Origin: Burhinus oedicnemus
Taxonomy: Eukaryota > Chordata > Aves > Charadriiformes > Burhinidae
Length of the DNA: 64,000 bases
Assembly: GCA_008921705.1 (NCBI GenBank)
Contig: VFFE01007759.1
Location: forward strand, 18,224-82,223
Direction of reading: 5' to 3'
The notes beneath the pieces are model-generated. The model did not search any database, was not told the DNA's origin, and worked only from the letters and a program-made list of their open reading frames with translations. The number at the start of each line of letters is the position of its first letter. Positions within the stretch are counted from its first letter, which is position 1. Shown here one piece after another: positions 42,001 through 54,000 of this stretch. The translations under genes were made by a program, and so were the position numbers.

Positions 42001-45000
42001 GCTCTGCAGCAGGCAGCTGCCTTGGAATGATGCCCTAAATCCAGAGACACCAGCTTCTCCTTTCGGTCTTCTACTTTTTCTTTTCCCAGCAAAAAGCTTG
42101 CGTGCTCCTGCACCAAAGGAGAAGGCTGGCCAGCCCGGCAGCTGCAAGGCTCCATGCCCACATACGCCTGTGCATATGCTTGCTCAAAAATCCAGATTTT
42201 TTTTTTTTTTTTTCCCCTCCTTGGTTTTGTGATCAAAACTAGTGGCGCTCTCTGTGCTAGTGCTTTCAACCCCAGAATCTCCTCTTGCTTCTCCAGAACA
42301 GAAAAGCAAAAGGTGAAGAGTGGTTGGGTTTGGTGGCGTGTGTTAGCATACGGCTGCAGCAGTGTTTTGCTGGAGCTGGGCTCATTCCAGCCTTGCCCCC
42401 GTTTGCCAAGTATTGTTGAATCAGTGTTGTGTGTTCAGGAGCGCGTGGTGGGAGTTTTCCAGCGGGAAGGAGAAATGCTGCTGCTTTCTCCCCTCCTCTG
42501 TCTCCTGGCTTCACTTGTGCTTCCCTAGAGATGGGGGGGATGCCCAACCCTGTACGGGGAAGCAAGGGAGAAATGTCCAATTCCCAGGTTTCCAGTGTGA
42601 TTCCTATGCAGCTGAGCTTAAAAACAAAATAAATAGAACAAAAAACCCAACATAAATAGAACAAAAAAAAACAACTCAAAAGCTTTTCCACCAGAGCCAG
42701 TTTCTTTTCCCTGTTCTCGGTAACCTTTGCTCACTGCTACGGGAATGCTCATCCACCTCCTGGTGCTGGCCACATGGGCTGCCTTGACCTTGAAGTCAAC
42801 GTTAATCTGCCCACAACCCCCAGGGAAGTGATGCCCTTGACAGAAGAGGCCACTCTAATCTTACTCTCCTGTTTTGGCTGTCGAGGAGGTGTTAAAAGGC
42901 TAGTCTATTAACAAGGTCGGTCAATTAACTCAACTGGTAAGTAACCACACTCTACTCCTCGTTGGCTGCATCAGTCTCCTGGTGGGACCTCTTCTTGCGC
43001 CTTCTGGGATGGGTGGGATGGTTAATTCTCTTGCAACTTGAGCAAAAACCAGGATAAACTTGTAAAATCCCCACTTTCCATCTTTATCGGCATTACTCTC
43101 TTGTCCCTAAAAGAAGATCCTTTCGGTATGCATAGAAATTAGTTGCTTGAAGGCATCGGGGGTGATGGGTGGTGTTGGAGACTCCTGAAGCATTGACTTC
43201 TTGGGGCTCAGGACAACTAGCAGCCTTTGCTCAGGTTTCTCCTGCTGCGTGTATAAACACGCTGCTGCCCGCGTGCCGCAAGCCTGTCTCCAGCCCAGGG
43301 TGTTCTGCTGGCCTGAGAACTGGGGCAGTGTGGCTTAATTGGCGCTTTTCTTTCAACCGATGCCAATTAAAAGGGCTCAGGCTCTGTCTGAGAGGCTTCC
43401 TTCCCCTTCTCGTCTCTGTAAACACAAGAGGAGAGGCTGGAGGGCTGGTCTGGGTGTGGGATCGGCTGCCCAGAGAGGCTCTGTCACCTCCATCTGTGGT
43501 GGCTTTCCAGCCATGAGCAGCTGGGTCCGAATCCAGTGTTGACCCTGCCGTGAGCAGAGGGCGGTGTAGGGATCCCGAGGTTCCCTCTGACCTGCATGAG
43601 TTTGTCCCCACAGATGCTTCTAGGCTCATGGATGCTGAGAAATGAGTGGCTCCGGCAGCTTTATGGATGTGGTGCTAATGGAGCTGCAGCCATGAAAGCG
43701 CCTAAGAACGCACCATGACAGCTTGCCGTGGTTGACGCTGTGTGTCTCTGGCCCCGGCTGCCACTTGAGCTTGTTTGTCCTAAACTCTTGAGATAGGCGA
43801 TGGGTCTTGGTGGGCTTGGGAAGTGCTGTGACCTTGCTTTCCTTTCCTTTTTGCCTTGCATTACACCTGATGATGCTCTGCTCAATGGTGGTGGTGCAGG
43901 GTTGGGATGGGGAGCAGGTTTGGTGGCCATAGGGTACCAACCCCAAGCTGGTGGTAGGGCAGCAGCAGCACCCTTTGGCTCATGGGTCCCCAGCAGCACA
44001 GCCCTGGGTACACAGCCAGATGTGGCTAGTCTTTAAGGCCATGTTGACTTCCAAACCTCAGCATAGGGCATCTGTCATCTCTTCTTCCCCAGCTGCTGGC
44101 TTTGCTCTGGGAAAGGTTCCTTCTACTTGCACGTTGTCGAAACTGCTGTCATGTCCCAGCTCTGTCCCTTCCATGCCCACCAAAGCCACTCCTCTCCCCA
44201 GACATCCATGTCTTTGCTTCTACATAGTGTGGTTTCCAGCATGGCACGGCCTCTCAGAGCAAAACCTTCTGGGAGAGTCAGGCTTGAAACTCTTTGTCTT
44301 CAGGTCCTCGACATACAAACGTGAGACTCCTGAAGTGCAACTGTCCTGTAGAGCCGGGATCTGCAAATAACAGCTCAGGGTAGCGCTCGCTCCCCCCAAA
44401 GGTGCATTTATTGATGTGACTCTGGTGCTTTGCAGCTGAAGGCAACTGGCAAAGCGGGTTGTGGAGATTTGCCGTCTTTTGGAGGTCTCTGCTCCGGCCG
44501 CTCAGACCAAGGAGCTGGTCTCTGGGCAAGCGCGCAGGGAGGGGAAAAATGGGGGCCATCAGCATTGATGCCAAGGCTCACCTTGCTGCCTGCAAAGCAG
44601 AACAGGCTCAGCGTGCGCTCCTGATCGTCATTTTAATTAGCAATATATTCTGGTGGAGAACAAAGGTCTGTCTCGCTGGAGCAGATGGCGGGGGGGGGAG
44701 AGGTTGCTGCCTTATTATGGGGAGAGGCCACCGCGAGCAAACGGCACAGGCTGCAGATGCTCGCCCGGGCCCCGAGCTGGAGGGCGACGAGCATTGAAAG
44801 CCGTGGCCATCTGCTCCTCAGCTCGGCCAAGCACGCGCCCGCCCAAATAATAATGCATTCCTGGGATCGCCGCTCCCGCGCGCGGCCCGCCGATGTCTGC
44901 GACCCGCATCCAGCTGTAGCACCACCGGGGCCGGGGGAACAATGCTGTGCCTGACACTGGGATGAGCCAGCCCCCTGCTTTGTCCTCCCACCGGTGGTGG

Positions 45001-48000
45001 CCGACCCTGAGCCCCTGCCGTACAAAGGGACCCCCTCGCCCTCCGCAGCGGGGCCCCGGCACGGGGAGGGAGGTCACACGCGCTTCCCGGGGTGGGTGGC
45101 AGTGGGTTACCAGCCCGCAGCCCCCCCCTACTCCGCTATTTTCAGCCTCTTTGGGTTGCTGGTGTTCATGGAGTTACTGCGTGCTGTGGTTTGACCTTCT
45201 TGGTTTTGAGGCAAGCCCTTGAACTCAGAGGGTCTGGTGGTAAACGGTTTCGATCTGATTCTATAGAAAAATATGTACGTTGCTTACGGAAGAAGGCTTG
45301 GACGCAGCAGCGGACTCCTGAGCATCACTGCCCAGCTTCACCTGGGTGTCTCCCCCAAGGATGCGCAGCCCCACAGGGAGCGGCTGCAGGGCGGCAGCTC
45401 TGTCTGGCACCCAAAGGTACCTCCTCCCAGCACCGAGTGGGCTCTTGCATATGTACAGGCACTTATGGGCTGGGACGGGGTCAGCTTCCGCGTTTTTGGG
45501 AAGAGGGGCCACCGTCTGCCTTTGCAGAACGGTAATCTGACGGTACTAGGGTTGCCTCAGCTCCGGCTTTTTGTGTGCTTGTCCTGATGGTTTATCAGGC
45601 AAACCAGGAATCTGCCACCCTGATGCCTCGACGGTGGTGCTAGTAGGACAGCACTTATTTGGGCCAAAATCTGCAGCTTTCTACTGCAATATTATATATG
45701 TTCTTGGCTTTATCCAGAACATCCAGCAGAGCCGCAGGTTCCAGCCCTGCCTGTGACCTCCTGCCTCTGCCAGGCTGATCTGCCTGGGAAAGCAAAGGTT
45801 AAGCCCCCCTCCCACCTCCATCCAAGGCTCTCCCTGATTCCTGCCCTCCCCAAAAGCAGAGGGGTACACGGAGGAGCTGCAGCAGCAGCGGACGGCCCTG
45901 GTGTGGTCCAGCAGATGAAACGGGAGCAAGCAGAAGAGCTAAAAAAAAAAAAGGTCCAGTGACCTAATCCAGTTTCCATGGTAACGTTGTAGATTAATGG
46001 CTTTTAGCTGTAATCTGAATGAGATGTATTGAACTTTTATATGATGATTTAGAGCCTCTTTATGTCCTGGGTGACTTTGACTTCAAATCCATCGGTCACG
46101 TGTACGCAGAAGTAGCCACTTGTAACGGCGGCGAAGTAACATCTGCTGCTGCTAAACCAGGAGTTAACATCGCCGAGCATCGCGTGCGAGTAAATACCCT
46201 CGGCTGGTAGAGACAAGACAACGTGTAGTACACGGGGAGATCATTTTAAACCACGTACTTCTGCCCTGCTCCCGGAGCCGCCTGCGCTCATGTGCTGTTG
46301 CCACAGAGGAAGCGGGATGGCTTAAGACCAGCAAAGAGTGTTGGTTTTTTGTTGTTGGTTGGGTTTTTTTTTTGGTTTTCTCTAGCTCAGCGGCGAGCTT
46401 GTTGGCGGCACGGCTCTGTCTCCTGACCTGGAGCTACAGTTAGTGGAGATGTTTTGGAGCAGGCTGGGGCCGCTGGCCCTCGAGCTCTGCAGGCAGATGG
46501 GTGCCCCTTGGCGAAAGCATAAAGCAGCAAAAGCTTCATTTCCCGGATCGCACGTGCTCTGGAAGCAGATGTCCCCATGGCATTCGTGGGTTCATTGCAG
46601 CTTAATTACCTGCCGTGGATGCGTGTCCCTCCCGTGTCACCCGGGCTCTGCGGCTGGCGTGGGTGAGACGCCTGCGGAGGGGAGCGGGGCTGTGGGATGG
46701 TGGCGTGCCACGCAGGTTTCTACCCACGATGGGGATGCTCGACGCTCAAAAGTGCGCTGTGCTCGTGTCCCACGTACAAGATCCGGATGGGCTGTGGGTA
46801 GCAGCTCTGCAATGGGAAAATAGGGTGCTGGAAGGAAAAGGATAACCCAAACTCAGGTGGTGATTCAGCCCATGATCTTCCCTGCATCCTCATCATCTCG
46901 ACCATCGGTAGTTCGAAGACGAGCAGCATGGTTTGCTTGGGGGGCAAATCTCTCCCTCCCTCCTCATCAACCTGCCGGACTCAGATCCGTCACCTCTCGT
47001 GGGTCATTTGTGGGGCTTTAGGGCGTCTTTTGCTGCAGCTGTGCTTTATCCCCACCGAAGAACCTCGCGTGCCAGAAAAAGGCAGCATCAAAGAGCCGTG
47101 GATTGCCAGCCCAGCCCGCAGGGAGCGGGGAGATGAAAGCCTGGCGGCGTTGCTGGAGCCCTGTAGCTCGTTTGATGCTGATCGCAGAGTCTCTTTCATA
47201 CGGGTGATGTCTTGCAATAGTAATAACTCGGGGAACCTTTTGTTTTCTCCCCAGCACTGGAAGACGCGAGACAGCGAGGAGTACGAGGCCGAGGGTAAGA
47301 GCAAACAGCAGCACTTGTATGTGCTTATTCTCTTTCCAGCTTTGAAGATGAATCAGAGGGGCGCACTAAGAGGGTCTCGGGCCACCCTGGGTGCAGGGAG
47401 CAGTCCCAGCCTGGCGTGGTGCAGAGCTCGGCAAGGTGCACGTGGGGCAAGCAAGCCCCGAGCTGGGAGCAAAAGCTGAAGTGGGGTTCCTTGGAGGGCA
47501 CGGTCTTGCGGCTTACCCTCTCCGCCCTCTTCCCTTCCTCCCGCCCGGTGCAGAGGCTGACCTGCTGCAGGTGCCCCCCGGTTGTCCTGGCCACCAGCAC
47601 CCCCAGAGCAGTAGCCGGGGCTGGTCCTGGTCCCCACTCCTGCCCCAGGGGCTGCTGGCTGGAGTGGAGCACGGTAGGCACTAGATGTCAGCACGGACCA
47701 CAGTCGTTAAATGTTTCCTAATTGTCCTGTAAGACCCCTGGGGTGAGCGTTGGGCTTTGGTGCGAACCCTCAGCCCCCAAAGCTGTGTTTATAACTAAGG
47801 CGTGCGACTTCTAATTGCGTCAACGCCTCTTCCATGTTTCAGCTGCTCTCTAACCCCTACCCCATCCAAAGGAACCAAATTTTTTGCTCCAAAAGCTGCT
47901 TTTCCAGCCCCAGAGTGAGGTAGCGGGTGCAAGGAGGTGGCCTTGCAGCTGTGCAAGCTCGGACTGGTTTGTGCCTAGGGAGCGTTTCCAGCTGGGTGAG

Positions 48001-51000
48001 ACCACGCTGCAGGCATTTGCTGGAGGTAGAGGAAATGTGTTCAGCTGAAGGCTATTGGGTTTTTTCCTTCCCCTGGAAGTGTGTTTGGAAGTACTTGGAT
48101 CAAAACACACACTACAGTTTACATTCAAAGGGGATGGGAGTTTAGGCAGCTCCACCTGAAGGGGTTGACGCTTACGGAGATAGGCAACCACTGAAGTTCT
48201 CGATCTGGTCAAGGTATATATGGATGTGCAACTTGCTCAGTCCTCTGCCTTGATCCCATAACCGCCCAGAAGAGGAGGGCTCCTTTCTCCATCCATGCCA
48301 GTGGCCAAGGCAGCAGGGCTGCGCTTCCCCTGGCCACCAGCCCAGGTTGGCCACGGGACTCATCCATGTCCCCAGAGATCCTCCTGGCTGTGGTCCTGGC
48401 CGCAGCTCAGCCTGCGCCTGGACTCAGGGTTCCCTCGCCTGCGGTGGCACACGAGTTGAATGCTGAGCAGGATCTGCTCCTTCTGGTAGAGTCTGATAGC
48501 TATGCTGGTGCCGGTAGCTGTACCCCAAAATTACAAGTGCGCCCTGTGCAGGATGAGGTAAGGTAGATGGTCCCATGGGTCTGATGAGCAAGCAGGGAGG
48601 CTCTGCCCACTGCAGCAGTGAGTTCCCCGTGACATGCAGAACCCCCAGGTCTTCTGGTGGTCACTCCCGTGCAGTGGATGGGCAGAAACCGAAGCAGTTT
48701 TCCCCATTTCCAGGTCAGCTGCGCTTCTGGAACCCAGACGACCTGAATGCCTCCCCTGGTGCCTCACTGCCCAGCCCAGACTGGATAGAGGAGAAGCTGC
48801 AGGAGGTCTGCGAGCACCTTGGCATCACCAGGGATGGCCACCTGAACCGGAAAAAGCTCGTCTCCATTTGTGAGCAGTATGGGCTCCGAACGGCAGCCGG
48901 GGAGGTGAGTGGCCACATACGGACCCACTCGCACCAGCACGTGCTGCTTAGGTTTTAGTGTGGCCCCTGCAAAGTCTGTCCCGTGGTTGACCACAAGCAC
49001 AAGTGCTGGTTAACAGGTCGCTACTTGGAAGGTGGCTTTCGGCTCCAGCTTGTGACTTTCCAACGAGTTCGTTGGCGTTGAACCATCAGACGTGGGAGGC
49101 TGGTCTAGTAGAGCTGACACCGTAGCGTGCGTGTCTTCTCATGCAATCGCAGGGTAAACTGGCATTTAAAAACATATCCTAGATTCCAAGCATGTCTCCT
49201 TAATCCCAGAAATCTTCTAGCTAGATGGTAAATAGGGGTTAAAATATTCATAGATGGTTGCTTTTGACTTTGTGAAGGCCTGCGGGCTGTTTCTGTCCTG
49301 TAGGAAGAGTCCACGAGAAAATTATTTCTCTAGCTAAAAGTCTCTTGTCAAAAAAACCCACCCCAAAAAAACCCCACACAAAAAAACCACCAAAAAAAAG
49401 AAACCAAACAAAAAAACCCCAACACTACAAAACCAGACTGTTTTGCATCTTAAAGTAACATGGCTTGTAATAATTTTCATCATAAAGCGTGTTTCTGAGC
49501 AGGTATTCCTTTGCAGCATTTGCAGCAAAATGTTTTCAGGATATTAAGGCAGAATATGGAAGAAATAAAGTCTAGACAAAGAAATAGTGAGGGACTAATC
49601 TCAACATCTCTGGGCCTAATAAGGTTGGTCTTGCTTTTCAGAAAGCAGACTGCCCTGAAGCATAAAACTGATTTATTATAACCTTGCAGCGTCTTACTGT
49701 GGTTTTTCGCCTGGTCACTTCAGGCTGCTGGGGTTTTTGGCATCTGTCTCTCTGCCTCGCACTGAATCCCTGAGGTCACCCTGTCTCGAGAGCGGAACGA
49801 AACAAGGGGTTTTTCGTGCTGCCTCGCAAGACGGAGGCTCCGAGACGCGATGCCCAGGAGCTTACCTGCTTTTACAGGCAGGATTTTCCTACTGTATGTG
49901 GCTCTGAAGTTCTCGATCTGGTCAAGGTATATATGGATGTGCAACTTGCTCAGTCCTCTGCCTTGATCCCATAAATGCCCAGAAGAGGAGGGCTCCTTTC
50001 TCCATCCATGCCAGTGGCCAAGGCAGCAGGGCTGCACTTCCCCTGGCCACCAGCCCAGGTTGGCCACGGGACTCATCCACGTCCCCAGAGATCCTCCTGG
50101 CTGTGGTCCTGGCCGCAGCTCACCCTGCGCCTGGACTCAGGGTTCCCTCGCCTGCGGTGGCACACGAGTTGAATGCTGAGCAGGATCTGCTCCTTCTGGT
50201 AGAGTCTGATAGCTATGCTGGTGCCGGTAGCTGTACCCCAAAATTACAAGTGCGCCCTGTGCAGGATGAGGTAAGGTAGATGGTCCCATGGGTCTGATGA
50301 GCAAGCAGGGAGGCTCTGCCCACTGCAGCAGTGAGTTCCCCGTGACATGCAGAACCCCCAGGTCTTCTGGTGGTCACTCCCGTGCAGTGGATGGGCAGAA
50401 ACCGAAGCAGTTTTCCCCATTTCCAGGTCAGCTGCGCTTCTGGAACCCAGACGACCTGAATGCCTCCCCTGGTGCCTCACTGCCCAGCCCAGACTGGATA
50501 GAGGAGAAGCTGCAGGAGGTCTGCGAGCACCTTGGCATCACCAGGGATGGCCACCTGAACCGGAAAAAGCTCGTCTCCATTTGTGAGCAGTATGGGCTCC
50601 GAACGGCAGCCGGGGAGGTGAGTGGCCACATACGGACCCACTCGCACCAGCACGTGCTGCTTAGGTTTTAGTGTGGCCCCTGCAAAGTCTGTCCCGTGGT
50701 TGACCACAAGCACAAGTGCTGGTTAACAGGTCGCTACTTGGAAGGTGGCTTTCGGCTCCAGCTTGTGACTTTCCAACGAGTTCGTTGGCGTTGAACCATC
50801 AGACGTGGGAGGCTGGTCTAGTAGAGCTGACACCGTAGCGTGCGTGTCTTCTCATGCAATCGCAGGGTAAACTGGCATTTAAAAACATATCCTAGATTCC
50901 AAGCATGTCTCCTTAATCCCAGAAATCTTCTAGCTAGATGGTAAATAGGGGTTAAAATATTCATAGATGGTTGCTTTTGACTTTGTGAAGGCCTGCGGGC

Positions 51001-54000
51001 TGTTTCTGTCCTGTAGGAAGAGTCCACGAGAAAATTATTTCTCTAGCTAAAAGTCTCTTGTCAAAAAAACCCACCCCAAAAAAACCCCACACAAAAAAAC
51101 CACCAAAAAAAAGAAACCAAACAAAAAAACCCCAACACTACAAAACCAGACTGTTTTGCATCTTAAAGTAACATGGCTTGTAATAATTTTCATCATAAAG
51201 CGTGTTTCTGAGCAGGTATTCCTTTGCAGCATTTGCAGCAAAATGTTTTCAGGATATTAAGGCAGAATATGGAAGAAATAAAGTCTAGACAAAGAAATAG
51301 TGAGGGACTAATCTCAACATCTCTGGGCCTAATAAGGTTGGTCTTGCTTTTCAGAAAGCAGACTGCCCTGAAGCATAAAACTGATTTATTATAACCTTGC
51401 AGCGTCTTACTGTGGTTTTTCGCCTGGTCACTTCAGGCTGCTGGGGTTTTTGGCATCTGTCTCTCTGCCTCGCACTGAATCCCTGAGGTCACCCTGTCTC
51501 GAGAGCGGAACGAAACAAGGGGTTTTTCGTGCTGCCTCGCAAGACGGAGGCTCCGAGACGCGATGCCCAGGAGCTTACCTGCTTTTACAGGCAGGATTTT
51601 CCTACTGTATGTGGCTCTGAAGTTCTCGATCTGGTCAAGGTATATATGGATGTGCAACTTGCTCAGTCCTCTGCCTTGATCCCATAAATGCCCAGAAGAG
51701 GAGGGCTCCTTTCTCCATCCATGCCAGTGGCCAAGGCAGCAGGGCTGCACTTCCCCTGGCCACCAGCCCAGGTTGGCCACGGGACTCATCCACGTCCCCA
51801 GAGATCCTCCTGGCTGTGGTCCTGGCCGCAGCTCACCCTGCGCCTGGACTCAGGGTTCCCTCGCCTGCGGTGGCACACGAGTTGAATGCTGAGCAGGATC
51901 TGCTCCTTCTGGTAGAGTCTGATAGCTATGCTGGTGCCGGTAGCTGTACCCCAAAATTACAAGTGCGCCCTGTGCAGGATGAGGTAAGGTAGATGGTCCC
52001 ATGGGTCTGATGAGCAAGCAGGGAGGCTCTGCCCACTGCAGCAGTGAGTTCCCCGTGACATGCAGAACCCCCAGGTCTTCTGGTGGTCACTCCCGTGCAG
52101 TGGATGGGCAGAAACCGAAGCAGTTTTCCCCATTTCCAGGTCAGCTGCGCTTCTGGAACCCAGACGACCTGAATGCCTCCCCTGGTGCCTCACTGCCCAG
52201 CCCAGACTGGATAGAGGAGAAGCTGCAGGAGGTCTGCGAGCACCTTGGCATCACCAGGGATGGCCACCTGAACCGGAAAAAGCTCGTCTCCATTTGTGAG
52301 CAGTATGGGCTCCGAACGGCAGCCGGGGAGGTGAGTGGCCACATACGGACCCACTCGCACCAGCACGTGCTGCTTAGGTTTTAGTGTGGCCCCTGCAAAG
52401 TCTGTCCCGTGGTTGACCACAAGCACAAGTGCTGGTTAACAGGTCGCTACTTGGAAGGTGGCTTTCGGCTCCAGCTTGTGACTTTCCAACGAGTTCGTTG
52501 GCGTTGAACCATCAGACGTGGGAGGCTGGTCTAGTAGAGCTGACACCGTAGCGTGCGTGTCTTCTCATGCAATCGCAGGGTAAACTGGCATTTAAAAACA
52601 TATCCTAGATTCCAAGCATGTCTCCTTAATCCCAGAAATCTTCTAGCTAGATGGTAAATAGGGGTTAAAATATTCATAGATGGTTGCTTTTGACTTTGTG
52701 AAGGCCTGCGGGCTGTTTCTGTCCTGTAGGAAGAGTCCACGAGAAAATTATTTCTCTAGCTAAAAGTCTCTTGTCAAAAAAACCCACCCCAAAAAAACCC
52801 CACACAAAAAAACCACCAAAAAAAAGAAACCAAACAAAAAAACCCCAACACTACAAAACCAGACTGTTTTGCATCTTAAAGTAACATGGCTTGTAATAAT
52901 TTTCATCATAAAGCGTGTTTCTGAGCAGGTATTCCTTTGCAGCATTTGCAGCAAAATGTTTTCAGGATATTAAGGCAGAATATGGAAGAAATAAAGTCTA
53001 GACAAAGAAATAGTGAGGGACTAATCTCAACATCTCTGGGCCTAATAAGGTTGGTCTTGCTTTTCAGAAAGCAGACTGCCCTGAAGCATAAAACTGATTT
53101 ATTATAACCTTGCAGCGTCTTACTGTGGTTTTTCGCCTGGTCACTTCAGGCTGCTGGGGTTTTTGGCATCTGTCTCTCTGCCTCGCACTGAATCCCTGAG
53201 GTCACCCTGTCTCGAGAGCGGAACGAAACAAGGGGTTTTTCGTGCTGCCTCGCAAGACGGAGGCTCCGAGACGCGATGCCCAGGAGCTTACCTGCTTTTA
53301 CAGGCAGGATTTTCCTACTGTATGTGGCTCTGAAGTTCTCGATCTGGTCAAGGTATATATGGATGTGCAACTTGCTCAGTCCTCTGCCTTGATCCCATAA
53401 ATGCCCAGAAGAGGAGGGCTCCTTTCTCCATCCATGCCAGTGGCCAAGGCAGCAGGGCTGCACTTCCCCTGGCCACCAGCCCAGGTTGGCCACGGGACTC
53501 ATCCACGTCCCCAGAGATCCTCCTGGCTGTGGTCCTGGCCGCAGCTCACCCTGCGCCTGGACTCAGGGTTCCCTCGCCTGCGGTGGCACACGAGTTGAAT
53601 GCTGAGCAGGATCTGCTCCTTCTGGTAGAGTCTGATAGCTATGCTGGTGCCGGTAGCTGTACCCCAAAATTACAAGTGCGCCCTGTGCAGGATGAGGTAA
53701 GGTAGATGGTCCCATGGGTCTGATGAGCAAGCAGGGAGGCTCTGCCCACTGCAGCAGTGAGTTCCCCGTGACATGCAGAACCCCCAGGTCTTCTGGTGGT
53801 CACTCCCGTGCAGTGGATGGGCAGAAACCGAAGCAGTTTTCCCCATTTCCAGGTCAGCTGCGCTTCTGGAACCCAGACGACCTGAATGCCTCCCCTGGTG
53901 CCTCACTGCCCAGCCCAGACTGGATAGAGGAGAAGCTGCAGGAGGTCTGCGAGCACCTTGGCATCACCAGGGATGGCCACCTGAACCGGAAAAAGCTCGT

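Noticed and set aside
26883..48904. NINL as the identity of the EF-hand gene
   Set aside because: The first 222 residues follow ninein closely along all five exons; NINL is much more divergent, and its orientation relative to PYGB would be opposite.
49720..50076. 118-codon minus-strand frame repeated in each array unit
   Set aside because: Antisense to intron and the next unit's start, no family resemblance; repeated only because the unit is repeated.
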